A stretch of DNA of 64,000 nucleotides, taken from Nitrospira sp. GTDB taxonomy: Bacteria > Nitrospirota > Nitrospiria > Nitrospirales > Nitrospiraceae. The notes beneath the pieces are model-generated. The model searched no databases and was not told where the DNA came from. It saw only the letters and a program-made list of their open reading frames with translations. A program made the translations under genes and the position numbers. Location: positions 87,306 through 151,305 of the forward strand of contig SPAW01000026.1 of NCBI GenBank assembly GCA_005239465.1. The letters are read 5' to 3'. Shown piece by piece: positions 26,488-35,023 of the stretch. How positions within the stretch are numbered: position 1 is the stretch's first letter; each line of letters begins with the position of its first letter.

Positions 26488-27330
26488 ATGGAACAGTCGA
26501 ATCCCCTGACGCTCGATGCCTACGCACCGGCTCAGATCGCCGAGCGTGTCTGCAAGATCGGGTTGGCGAAAGTCACCACGCCGGTCCCGACGATGATTGC
26601 GCTGGCTCTCTTGGCAGGAGCGTTTATCTCGCTGGGCGCTCTGTTTTACACCGTCACCGTGACGACCGGGAACGATGCCGCGGTCCCATTCGGGCTCCTC
26701 CGCCTCGCGGGGGGCGTGACGTTTAGCCTGGGCCTTGTGTTGGTTGTCGTGGGCGGAGCGGAGCTCTTTACCGGAAACAATCTCATCGCTATGGCCTGGG
26801 CCGTCGGCTGTGTCCGGACGAGCCAAGTGGTCAAGAATTGGTGGTGGGTTTATATCGGCAACCTCCTCGGTGCAGTCGGCACTTCCGCCCTTGTGTTGCT
26901 GGCCGGCGTGCACACCATGAGCGACGGCGCGGTCGGGGAGACGATGGTCCAGATCGCGCGCAGCAAGATCGCGCTCGATCCGGTCTCGGCCCTTGCGCGC
27001 GGCATCCTCTGCAACGTGCTGGTCTGTCTGGCAGTCTGGTTGTGCATGGGAGCGCGGAGCGTCGCGGACAAGATCCTCGCCATTCTTTTCCCCATCAGTG
27101 CCTTCGTGGCCTGCGGATTCGAGCACTCAGTCGCTAATATGTATTTCCTTCCGATCGGCATTGTGCTGGCAGCCGGCGGTCCAGCCCCGCTTTCAGTTCT
27201 CGGAGCATTGAGCAATCTCTTGCTGGTGACGATCGGTAACATCCTTGGAGGGACGATCCTAGTGGCCTTGGTCTATTGGTTTGTGTATCTTCGCGGTGGC
27301 AGCGAGGGGCATCCGGAACGCGTAGGGTAA
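26488..27330 (+). CDS. formate/nitrite transporter (FocA/NirC family)
   Basis: 280 residues with six predicted membrane helices. FNT marks: start helix region TPVPTMIALALLAGAFISLG, the Omega-loop-type segment GAELFTGNN, and the second signature ARGILCNVLVCLAVW and FVACGFEHSVANMYFLP with the central His. FNT channels pass formate or nitrite across the inner membrane. Next to formate dehydrogenase, formate uptake is the simplest reading; in a nitrite oxidiser nitrite cannot be ruled out. Confidence 0.92.
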   Translation: MEQSNPLTLDAYAPAQIAERVCKIGLAKVTTPVPTMIALALLAGAFISLGALFYTVTVTTGNDAAVPFGLLRLAGGVTFSLGLVLVVVGGAELFTGNNLIAMAWAVGCVRTSQVVKNWWWVYIGNLLGAVGTSALVLLAGVHTMSDGAVGETMVQIARSKIALDPVSALARGILCNVLVCLAVWLCMGARSVADKILAILFPISAFVACGFEHSVANMYFLPIGIVLAAGGPAPLSVLGALSNLLLVTIGNILGGTILVALVYWFVYLRGGSEGHPERVG

Positions 27331-27358
27331 CCACTGTTCCCTCAGAAAGAGGTCCAAC

Positions 27359-28498
27359 ATGGCAATTGAAACGAACAAACAAGAGTCGAAGAAGCTTACG
27401 TTGAGCGTGATCAAGGCGGACATCGGTGGGTGGGTCGGTCACTCGGCTATCCATCCGGCTTTGATCGAGGATGCGAGAGAGAAACTCGCGGCGGCCAAAA
27501 CAAGTGGGGTGCTGCTGGACTATCACGTGTCGGCCTGCGGGGATGACTTGCAGCTCATCATGACGCACCGTTATGGCGTTGATCATCCGGACATTCACCG
27601 TCTCGCCTGGGAGACCTTCGTGGCCGGAACGCAGGTGGCCAAGGACCTCCATCTCTATGGAGCGGGGCAGGATCTGCTCGCCGATGCTTTCAGCGGGAAT
27701 GTCAGGGGCCAGGGGCCCGGCGTGGCTGAGATGGAATTCGTTGAACGGAAATCAGAACCGGTCCTGATCTTTATGGCCGACAAGGCCTCGGCAGGGGCGT
27801 GGAACCTTCCTCTCTATAAAATGTTCGCCGATCCCTTCACGACGTCCGGCCTTGTCATTGCGCCGACGTTGCATCAGGGATTCCGATTCGAGGTCCTTGA
27901 CGTCTACGAACACAAGAAAATCACCTTCGACTGCCCGGAAGACCTCTACGACATGCTCATGTTTATCGGCTCGCCCGGAAAATTCACGGTGAAACATGTC
28001 TTTTCTCGCGCAGACGGGACTATTGCGGCAGCCTCGTCGACGGAGCGCCTCTCGCTCATCGCGGGAAAGTACGTCGGCAAGGACGACCCAGTCATGATCG
28101 TGCGAGCGCAGCAGAATTTTCCTGCCGTGGGAGAAGTGCTGGAACCGTTTCGCTACCCCTGGATTATCGAAGGCTGGATGCGGGGCTCGCATTACGGCCC
28201 GCTCATGCCGGTGTCGGTGAAGCAAGCGACGCCGACCAGGTTCGACGGTCCTCCGCGCGTAGCCTGCATCGGGTTTCAGCTGGCCGATGGCCGACTCATC
28301 GGGCCGCGCGATATGTTCGACGATCCGTCCTACGATGAAGCGCGGCGAGATGCCAATCGGATAGCGGATGTTCTGCGTCTACATGGCCCCTTCGAGCCGC
28401 ACCGCTTGCCCCTCGACGAGATGGAGTATACAACCATGCCGCAGATCATGAAGAAGTTGGTAGGCCGTTGGGTTAAGGTCGAGGGGAAAAAAGGATGA
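27359..28498 (+). CDS. fbp: archaeal-type fructose-1,6-bisphosphate aldolase/phosphatase
   Basis: 379 residues of the bifunctional FBPA/P (class V FBPase) type: LTLSVIKADIGGWVGHSAIH at the N-terminus, VSACGDDLQLIMTH, HLYGAGQDLLADAFSGNVRG and PLYKMFADPF. These hold the metal-binding Asp/His positions and the catalytic aldolase region. It makes fructose 6-phosphate directly from triose phosphates, so it favours gluconeogenesis, as expected for an autotroph. Its last 4 bases overlap the start of the phosphofructokinase gene. Confidence 0.93.
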   Translation: MAIETNKQESKKLTLSVIKADIGGWVGHSAIHPALIEDAREKLAAAKTSGVLLDYHVSACGDDLQLIMTHRYGVDHPDIHRLAWETFVAGTQVAKDLHLYGAGQDLLADAFSGNVRGQGPGVAEMEFVERKSEPVLIFMADKASAGAWNLPLYKMFADPFTTSGLVIAPTLHQGFRFEVLDVYEHKKITFDCPEDLYDMLMFIGSPGKFTVKHVFSRADGTIAAASSTERLSLIAGKYVGKDDPVMIVRAQQNFPAVGEVLEPFRYPWIIEGWMRGSHYGPLMPVSVKQATPTRFDGPPRVACIGFQLADGRLIGPRDMFDDPSYDEARRDANRIADVLRLHGPFEPHRLPLDEMEYTTMPQIMKKLVGRWVKVEGKKG

Positions 28499-29707
28499 CA
28501 TTGCAGCGAACGACTGTCGGTATCTTGGTCGGGGGCGGACCGGCGCCCGGCATCAACAGCGTGATTAGCGCGGTCACGATCCGCAGCATTCACGGCGGGT
28601 GTGATGTAGTCGGTATTCTCGACGGTTTCAAATGGCTGATGGAGGGGAGCACAAGTCGGGTTAGGCCACTCTCCATTGAGGAAGTCAACCGGATTCACTT
28701 CCAAGGCGGGTCGTATTTGGGAACCTCGCGGGCGAACCCAACCAAGAAGGCCAAGCATCTCGATAACGTCCTGTCGGCCTTAACGGGGCTTGGGATCATG
28801 CGGCTCGTGACCATCGGCGGCGATGATACGGCATTCTCCGCGCTCAAGCTTGAGGAACGATCGTCCGGCCGCATCCAAATCGTGCATGTGCCCAAAACCA
28901 TCGACAATGACCTCGACCTTCCCTATGGTATTCCGACGTTCGGGTTTCAAACGGCGCGTCATTTCGGCGTGGAGATCGTCAAGAAACTTTGTTGTAACGA
29001 TGGGACGCAAGGCCGGCCACTTGGCGCTGGGAATCGGCAAGGCCTCCGGCGCCACGTTGACGGTGATTCCCGAAGAATTTCGCGAGCGACCTGTGAAGCT
29101 GCACCGTCTTCTGGATCTCTTGATCGGAACGATCATCAAACGTCTCAACAGCGGGCGAGCCGATGGCGTCGTCGTGCTGGCTGAGGGCTTGGTCGAGATT
29201 CTCGATCCACAGGATTTGGGAGGGCTGGAGCATGTCGAGCGAGACGAGCACGGCCACCTGCGATTGGCCGAGGTGGATATCGGCGGCCTGCTGCGGCGAG
29301 AAGCGACGAAGGGGATGAAAGCCTTGGGACTCTCTATCTCGATCGTGTCCAAGACTATCGGCTACGAATTGCGCTGTGCGGACCCGATTCCCTACGACAT
29401 CGAATACACTCGCGATCTCGGCTACTGTGCCGCGCAGTATCTGCTCGATGGGGGGACGGCGGCGATGGTGTCGATCCAGGACGGCCGGTTCACGCCGATT
29501 CCGTTCAAGCAGATGGTGGACCCCGCCACCGGGCGGGCAAAGGTCAGGATGGTGGACATCGGTTCCCAGTCCTATCAGATCGCCCGGCAATACATGATTC
29601 GACTCACGGATGGTGACTTCAACGATCCGGCCGTACTTGGCCGCTGCGCCGCACTGGCCGGTCTGTCGCCGGAGGCATTTCGGAATCGGTTTGCCAATGT
29701 TGGCTGA
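28495..29707 (+). pseudogene. 6-phosphofructokinase with internal frame-shifting deletion
   Basis: Frame 1 from ATG 28495 has GGGPAPGINSVISAV, GGDDTAFSAL, PKTIDNDLDLPYGIPTFGFQ and runs to EIVKK near 28986. The remaining protein is in another frame, resuming at NFVVTMGRKAGHLALGIGK and ending at 29707. The segment that should join them, about 11-12 residues before the VTMGR motif, is missing. GGDDT suggests a pyrophosphate-dependent or related type. The overlap with fbp shows the original gene was coupled to it. As read, no full enzyme is made; an assembly error is possible. Confidence 0.8.
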
Positions 29708-29743
29708 GCAGGATCTGAATCACCAGACGAAAGGACATGTGAC

Positions 29744-30601
29744 ATGAAAGTCTTAGCGGCAACGGATGGGTCAAAGTATGGCCGGTGGGCAATCGAATGG
29801 CTGGCACAGGTGCCGTTCAGCGTCCAGCCGGTGGTTCGCGTGCTGCATGTCGTCGACGTGGCCGGCTTGCGCGCGCCCTTTATGATTCAGCCCGTGATCG
29901 TTGGGACAGAACGTTATCTCCAGGCTGAAATAAAGCGGATGGAGATGACCGCGAAGGCGACGAAAAATCAATCGGCGTTGTTGCTGGCTTCGTTGGGTTT
30001 GAGTGGAACGGTGGTCGTGGATCGCGGTGGAGTCGCCGCGACAATCGTCAAGCACGCCAAACGAGGCATCGGTCTTCTGTCGATCGGCTCGCGCGGGCTC
30101 GATGCGTTAGATCGCTTTATGCTGGGTAGCGCATCGAACCACGCGATCCACCATGCCCCCTGTTCAGTGCTGGTGGTGAAGGAGGCGCCTCGACCTGTGC
30201 AACAGATTCTGTTGGCCATCGATGGCTCGCCGGCATCAGATAAAGCGGTCCGGTTTCTGCTCCGTCATTTCAATCCCACCCCCGATGGCCCTAATCATGA
30301 ACCGGTTATGGTGACCGTTGTGCATGTGATGCCGTACCTGAAGTACCCCGAACTGCGTGAGGCCGGGAGAGCGGTGGTGCAGCGCTACGTGGACAAGGTG
30401 GCGAAAGTCGGTTTCCAGGTGCGCGAGGCCATGAGGCTGGGGAAGCCGGCTGATGAAATCCTCACAGTGGCCAAACAGCACAAGGCGGATTTAATTATCA
30501 CCGGCGCCAAGGGATTGGGCGCGATCGGCCGAGTGTTGCTCGGCAGTGTCTCGACCCGCGTGGTTCAGCATGCCACCTGTTCCGTGCTCGTGGTTCGATG
30601 A
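29744..30601 (+). CDS. tandem universal stress protein
   Basis: 285 residues with two Usp domains: MKVLAATDGSKYGRWAIEW with GSRGLDALDRFMLGSASNH, and QILLAIDGSPASDKAV with GAKGLGAIGRVLLGSVSTR. Both keep the ATP-binding glycine pattern. It closes the formate/gluconeogenesis block. Shine-Dalgarno-like AAAGGA lies upstream of the ATG. Confidence 0.9.
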   Translation: MKVLAATDGSKYGRWAIEWLAQVPFSVQPVVRVLHVVDVAGLRAPFMIQPVIVGTERYLQAEIKRMEMTAKATKNQSALLLASLGLSGTVVVDRGGVAATIVKHAKRGIGLLSIGSRGLDALDRFMLGSASNHAIHHAPCSVLVVKEAPRPVQQILLAIDGSPASDKAVRFLLRHFNPTPDGPNHEPVMVTVVHVMPYLKYPELREAGRAVVQRYVDKVAKVGFQVREAMRLGKPADEILTVAKQHKADLIITGAKGLGAIGRVLLGSVSTRVVQHATCSVLVVR

Positions 30602-30606
30602 CGGAC

Positions 30607-30695
30607 CAGCGGAGCCCCACGGCGTCATCCATTCTCCCTCCGTAGCAGGCTACTGCGAAGAACGGACAGCCGTGGCTTCCTGCGAAGGCGGGTGA
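30607..30695 (+). repeat. GGAGCCCCACGGC hairpin repeat, interrupted copy
   Basis: Begins GCGGAGCCCCACGGCGTCA and ends CAGCCGTGGCTTCCTGCGAA then GGCGGGTG. The same two parts occur close together at 32947-33000. Here about 40 extra bases sit in the loop. It lies directly after a Usp stop codon and could act as a transcript end, but no T-run follows. Confidence 0.55.
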
Positions 30696-30852
30696 GACGA
30701 GTCCATCAGTGGGAGCATCGTTTTAGGGGATATTTCTGAACCTCTCGCCGAAGCACGATCGTTGATCCTGGGCCAATGATGAACGTTGAGTTTGTTGCGC
30801 TACCGATGACTCGGCCGAGCTCCTAGGCCATGCGACTATTTGTGAGGCTTTC

Positions 30853-31484
30853 ATGACTCCATTGATCAAGATGAATCAGGACGGCCTTCCTGATCGCTTG
30901 CTCACGGGCCTTTCGAAGATCGGTTTGGTCATGAAGAGCTGAACCTGGCGACGGTTGGGCCAGCAGGATGTCGGGCCCTTGCAGGTCCAGGTGCTGACTT
31001 TTCTCCGGTCGCGGCCCAATCGGTCGGCTACCGTCTCGACGATTGCCAGAGAATTGTTGGTCAAGCTGCCCACTGCCTCCGAAGTCATCCGGACGCTTGA
31101 GCACAAGCGGCTTGTGCGCCGCCGTCGTACGGAAATCGACAACCGCATCGTCACGGTTCATCTGACCGCGAAAGGCGCGAAAGCTGCCAAGTAGTGAACG
31201 GGTGGCCGGAGATCCCGGCTGCTGCGACTCAGCACCTTTCAACGCAAGAGCAGGTTGGCCTCCTGACTGTCCCTTTGAAACTCATTCGCGCCCTGCAGTT
31301 GCAGGGAGAGATTCCCGTTGCACGCATGTGCGTCTTCTGCCAGCATTTCCGTCCGCACGCGCACGCACATTCGGACCAGCCCCATCACTGTCAGTTCTTC
31401 AACGTTCCGTTCGGGGATCGAGCCCTCCGCCTCGATTGCCCGGAATATGTCGCAGCCCCCACAGCCCAAGCTCAGGAAGCCTGA
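30853..31484 (+). pseudogene. MarR-type regulator with C-terminal Cys/His extension, broken twice
   Basis: Frame from ATG 30853 reads DRLLTGLSKIGLVMKS, then TGA (30940-30942), then TWRRLGQQDVGPLQVQVLTF and a winged-helix core (STIARELLVKLPTASEVIRT, LEHKRLVRRRR) up to GAKAAK and TAG near 31192. The C-terminal part continues in another frame from about 31194 (WPEIPAAATQHLSTQEQVG) with a possible metal site: MCVFCQHFRPHAHAHSDQPH then HC and CPEY. So one nonsense codon and one frameshift split what was a single gene. Confidence 0.65.
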
Positions 31485-31596
31485 AGCCGATTGCGCCGGG
31501 CTATTCGCGTTGAACCGTCACGAAAAATGCGGGCTAACGACATTCCCGTCACGCCAGCGCGAGATGAGTGGTTGAGGTCGGACGCTACTTGGCGGG

Positions 31597-32124
31597 TCAT
31601 TCTTTCCCGCGCACATACAGAGCTTGGTCTGCCTCAATCTGGGTAAACAAATCATCCAAGGCCAGCTGGAGCGCGGCTTCGATAGGGTCACGGTCGGAAG
31701 CAGTGACCCACCGCACCGATGATCCCGCCACGACATGTTCAACGAGATAGGCTTTGATGAGCTGGGCTGTCTCGCTCATCTCCGCCTGCAATCGGATGCG
31801 ATAGTGATAGCGATCGCGAGAGGTCAGCGCCAATTTCGTGGTAATGCGGAGAGTGAGATCGGCGGGGTTAGTGGAGACCGAACTGAACGTGTCCCGTTGC
31901 TGCACGTACCGGATGAACGCCTGACTCATGTCGCGGTGCGGCCATTCCAGCAAAGCAATGCCCGGCATATGGTCTGCGCCTTCCATCAAGAGCGGGCCGA
32001 TAGCTATCTGAAGGGATCGGGGGATCGTCGTTGACGTGGGGCCAGCGGGAAGGGGATTCACCTGGATTCGGTGAACGCATCCGGCGAGTACGATCAGCAG
32101 GAGGATGAGGAGCCTGACATGCAT
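31597..32124 (-). CDS. lipoprotein of unknown function
   Basis: 175 residues with signal sequence and lipobox LAGC (Cys at about 15). The rest is a mixed alpha/beta protein (SLQIAIGPLLMEGADHMPGI, LTLRITTKLALTSRDRYHYR) that reminds of YajG/LptE-like outer-membrane lipoproteins, but the resemblance is loose. Another lipoprotein gene follows upstream on the same strand (32193-32684). Confidence 0.7.
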   Translation of the reverse strand: MHVRLLILLLIVLAGCVHRIQVNPLPAGPTSTTIPRSLQIAIGPLLMEGADHMPGIALLEWPHRDMSQAFIRYVQQRDTFSSVSTNPADLTLRITTKLALTSRDRYHYRIRLQAEMSETAQLIKAYLVEHVVAGSSVRWVTASDRDPIEAALQLALDDLFTQIEADQALYVRGKE

Positions 32125-32192
32125 GGCATGGGGACGGAGTCAAGAGAACGGATGTCGACAAGCAGACGTCATAGATGTCCTGACCGGTGATT

Positions 32193-32684
32193 CTAAGGAG
32201 TCATCCGGTTGGAGGCCGGCGACACAATATTCAGATCCTTGAGCGCTCGCGCGGCCTGTTCCCGGTATGTTCGCTCTGCCGGGTTGGTGTAGGCGTCGAC
32301 CACACGCTGATAGGACGCACGGGCCTTGTCCGTCTGTTGCTTGATGGCGAAGTACTGGCCCAGCGCAATCCAGTTTTGCGCCGCCGTTTCCCTGGCCGTT
32401 TTCATCAGGGCAAACTCCCGCTCGACCTGAAACGTCCCTTGGAATTGAGCCCGTTTCCGGACGGTCTCTGCCATCTGAGCAGCCATGGCTTCGATCTGTT
32501 GATTCTCATGAACGGCGGCTCCCACCCGATTGGCCTTGAGATGGGCGTAGAAGTCCTCGACGTGGTCTTTTATGACGTCCGCTCGCTGTTGATAGGTATC
32601 GTGCGCGCAGCTTGACACAATCAAGGCGAGAAGGGCGAGGGTGCACACAATCGGGCGGGTGAAGGGGTGGCAAGGAATCGTCAT
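32193..32684 (-). CDS. lipoprotein with helical/TPR-like domain
   Basis: 163 residues from ATG 32684, selected because GAGGG precedes it and the signal sequence then starts properly; a frame extension to 32720 exists. Lipobox is VSSC. The mature protein is helical (ADVIKDHVEDFYAHLKANR, AGQYFAIKQQTDKARASYQR-like pattern near the end), resembling a single TPR hairpin. Function unknown. Probably co-transcribed with the lipoprotein gene at 31597. Confidence 0.7.
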   Translation of the reverse strand: MTIPCHPFTRPIVCTLALLALIVSSCAHDTYQQRADVIKDHVEDFYAHLKANRVGAAVHENQQIEAMAAQMAETVRKRAQFQGTFQVEREFALMKTARETAAQNWIALGQYFAIKQQTDKARASYQRVVDAYTNPAERTYREQAARALKDLNIVSPASNRMTP

Positions 32685-32946
32685 GTGGCCCTCACAAGAG
32701 AAATGCTTGGGGTAGGTCAATTGTTGTTCAGTCTAACATATTTTCCTGGGCCTACGGTAACGAAGCACCGGCCTGCTGGTTACCTCATGGCCATGCCCTC
32801 CTGGAGAAGTTGCGATCCTATAACCGAGATAGGAATGGTGTAGGAGGCAGACAAAGACCTTGACGGCCGCGCTGAACGCGGAGAGAACGGGTGCCTCGCC
32901 ACACACACCGTTGAACCGACAAGGTGGGACGCAGGGCACGCCCCAC

Positions 32947-33000
32947 AGGGTGTGGAGCCCCACGGCTTCACAGCCGTGGCTCCCTGCGTAGGCGGGTGGA
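32947..33000 (+). repeat. GGAGCCCCACGGC hairpin repeat, compact copy
   Basis: GGAGCCCCACGGCT and AGCCGTGGCTCC form a stem with a TCAC loop and a two-base bulge, followed by CTGCGTAGGCGGGTG. The related copy at 30607-30695 has the same ends. Confidence 0.65.
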
Positions 33001-33051
33001 TTCACACGGGAACGGACCGAGGGAACATGAACGGCGCATGAAGGAAAGCCC

Positions 33052-33081
33052 TTGAACCTGTCACGACGGCTGCGCTATCCT
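33052..33081 (+). promoter_or_regulatory. candidate promoter of the rubrerythrin operon
   Basis: TTGAAC (33052-33057), 18-base spacer, TATCCT (33076-33081): the same -10 hexamer and spacing as the iscR promoter proposed at 50075-50104. Two small inverted repeats follow before the gene: TATCTA with TAGATA, and TACCG with CGGTA, possible operators for a redox or metal regulator. Confidence 0.45.
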
Positions 33082-33158
33082 ATCTATATTTTGGTGGGAC
33101 TAGATAAGGACCCTCTCTACCGTTAGACCGGTACCTGTAGAACAACGAGGAGGATGAA

Positions 33159-33587
33159 ATGGCAAAGAGCTTAAAAGGAACCAAGAGCCACGACAATCTC
33201 AAGCATGCCTTTGCAGGCGAATCGCAGGCCAACCGCCGGTATCTCTATTTCGCGCGGCGTGCGGATATCGAGGGCTATCCCGATGTGGGCGGGCTGTTTC
33301 GCGATACGTCGGAGGCCGAAACCGGCCATGCCTTCGGCCACTTGGATTTTTTGAAGGAAGTCGGCGATCCGGCGACCGGCGTCCCGATCGGCAACACGGA
33401 TGCGAACCTCAAGTCCGCCATCGAGGGCGAGACGTATGAGTACACCCAAATGTATCCGGGGATGGCCAAGACCGCGCGCGACGAGGGATTCGCCGAATTG
33501 GCCGAATGGTTTGAGACGCTGGCGAAGGCGGAACGGTCCCATGCAAACCGCTTTACCAAGGGGCTCGACAGCTTGAAACAGGGCTAG
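33159..33587 (+). CDS. rubrerythrin (di-iron, no rubredoxin domain)
   Basis: 142 residues of the ferritin-like four-helix type: [53 protein letters not shown] and [12 protein letters not shown] give the repeated E...ExxH di-iron ligands. It lacks the C-terminal CxxC rubredoxin module. It reduces hydrogen peroxide in the cytoplasm. AGGAGG lies before the ATG. The next genes encode a CCG-type Fe-S protein and a DUF3501 protein, a combination seen repeatedly as a cluster. Confidence 0.92.
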   Translation: MAKSLKGTKSHDNLKHAFAGESQANRRYLYFARRADIEGYPDVGGLFRDTSEAETGHAFGHLDFLKEVGDPATGVPIGNTDANLKSAIEGETYEYTQMYPGMAKTARDEGFAELAEWFETLAKAERSHANRFTKGLDSLKQG

Positions 33588-33609
33588 AGAGGAACCAGCC
33601 CCGCACTCG

Positions 33610-33690
33610 GTGTTCAGCGGTCAGCTTTCAGCAAGGCGGAATGAGGAACGATTCCTCCCTGTCGCTGATGGCTGGCCGCTGATTGCTTTT
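33610..33690. repeat. operon-spacer hairpin, GTTCAGCGGTCAGC word set
   Basis: Left arm GTTCAGCGGTCAGCTTTCAGC-type words; right arm CGCTGATGGCTGG and CCGCTGATTGC are their complements. It separates rubrerythrin from the Fe-S protein gene within an operon. Confidence 0.6.
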
Positions 33691-33703
33691 TGCTCGGAGC
33701 GTG

Positions 33704-34987
33704 ATGAAAAACCTCAGCCTGCTGCAGCCAGTCGATCGCGCCCAGCTGGAGAAAGAAACACTGCGTATCTACGAGATCTGCGACGGCTGCCGCCGCTGTT
33801 TCAATCTCTGTCCTTCGTTCAACACGCTACTCGATCGTATTGATGGCTACGAAGGTGATGTGGCCAAACTGACGCCTGATGACCATCATCAGGTCGTCGA
33901 CGAGTGCTACTACTGTAAACTCTGTTTCAACCACTGTCCCTATACGCCGCCGCATCAATACGAACTCGACTTTCCCCACCTGATGATCCTGTGGAAGAAG
34001 CGGCTGGCCATAGAGCGAGGCGTGCGCTGGCGGGACTGGCTGCTCATCAAGACGGATCTGATTGGGGCGATGGGAAGCCTCACGGCTCCGCTGTCGAACT
34101 GGCTGATGAACAATCGACTTGTCCGTTTCCTTGTCGAGAAGGTCGTGGGCGTTCATCAAGAGCGACAGTTCCTGCATTTTTCAGGCGAGACGTTTCCCCG
34201 GTGGTTTGGCCGTCGTGCGCAGGTGAAGCCGGCCAGTCCGCCCGCCCGCAAAGTCGCGCTCTTTTCCAGTTGCCTGGTGAATTATCAGGCAACGGATATC
34301 GGCAAGGCGACGGTGCAGGTATTGGAAAAGAACGGCGTACAGGTGGTGGTGCCGGAGCAGCGCTGCTGCGGGATGCCGAGTTTCGATATCGGCGATACGC
34401 AGGCGATTCAACAGGCAGCCCAGGCCAATGTCGCCTCGCTGCATCTCTGGGTCGCTCAGGGGTATGATGTGGTTGTGCCGATCGCGAGCTGCAGTCTCAT
34501 GCTCAAGCGCGAATATCCGGAACTCAATTGCGATGAGCAAACAAAGAAGGTGGCCGAGCGGACCTTCGATGTCTGCGAATATCTGATGATGATGAAGAAA
34601 GACGGGCAACTAACGACTGATTTTACGACGAAGCCTGGCCGCGTCGCCTATCAGATTCCCTGTCACTTGCGAGACCAAAACATCGGCTTCAAGTCTAAAG
34701 AACTGATGGAATGTGCCGGCGCGCAAGTTGAGGTGATCGAAAAATGTTCAGGACACGATGGTGCCTGGTCCGCCAAGACCGAGTTCTTTTCGCTCTCGAT
34801 GAAGATTGCAGGGAAAGCCGTGCGCGCGATCGAGCAAACGCCGGCCGATCTCGTCGCATCTGATTGTCCATTAGCCGGGTTGCAATTGGATCAAGCCGGG
34901 GCCTTGGCGCACGTGGGAGGGAAGGCGGCCCTTCACCCGATTCAGATTGTCCGTGACGCCTATGGGTTGCCGTCGACTAGTTCGTAG
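33704..34987 (+). CDS. GlpC/HdrD-like Fe-S oxidoreductase with CCG domains
   Basis: About 427 residues from ATG 33704 (the TTG at 33683 lies in a repeat). Two [4Fe-4S] motifs at the N-terminus: CDGCRRCFNLCPS and CYYCKLCFNHCPY. The C-terminal half has two CCG-type cysteine clusters (around FSSCLVNYQ...RCCGMPSF and IPCHLRDQN...CSGHDGAW). Such proteins resemble anaerobic glycerol-3-phosphate dehydrogenase subunit C and heterodisulfide reductase D. With rubrerythrin and DUF3501 it probably forms an electron-supply module for peroxide reduction. Confidence 0.85.
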   Translation: MKNLSLLQPVDRAQLEKETLRIYEICDGCRRCFNLCPSFNTLLDRIDGYEGDVAKLTPDDHHQVVDECYYCKLCFNHCPYTPPHQYELDFPHLMILWKKRLAIERGVRWRDWLLIKTDLIGAMGSLTAPLSNWLMNNRLVRFLVEKVVGVHQERQFLHFSGETFPRWFGRRAQVKPASPPARKVALFSSCLVNYQATDIGKATVQVLEKNGVQVVVPEQRCCGMPSFDIGDTQAIQQAAQANVASLHLWVAQGYDVVVPIASCSLMLKREYPELNCDEQTKKVAERTFDVCEYLMMMKKDGQLTTDFTTKPGRVAYQIPCHLRDQNIGFKSKELMECAGAQVEVIEKCSGHDGAWSAKTEFFSLSMKIAGKAVRAIEQTPADLVASDCPLAGLQLDQAGALAHVGGKAALHPIQIVRDAYGLPSTSS

Positions 34988-35023
34988 TTCGTGAAACGTC
35001 GTTCGTGAAGCGCGAGCAAGACA

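Larger units (their letters stand above)
32721..33158. other. 438-base intergenic region before rubrerythrin
   Basis: Holds a hairpin repeat (32947-33000) and a probable promoter (33052-33081) for the rubrerythrin operon. The first ~200 bases show nothing recognisable; short minus-strand ORFs there lack similarity. Confidence 0.5.

Noticed and set aside
10279..30942. Two in-frame TGA codons as evidence for TGA recoding or selenocysteine
   Set aside because: TGA is used as the normal stop of many intact genes here (fdsB, iscR, fdsA overlaps). Neither position is a known Sec site, the aligned residues are Pro/Arg-like, and no selenocysteine machinery is seen. Nonsense mutation or sequencing error is simpler.
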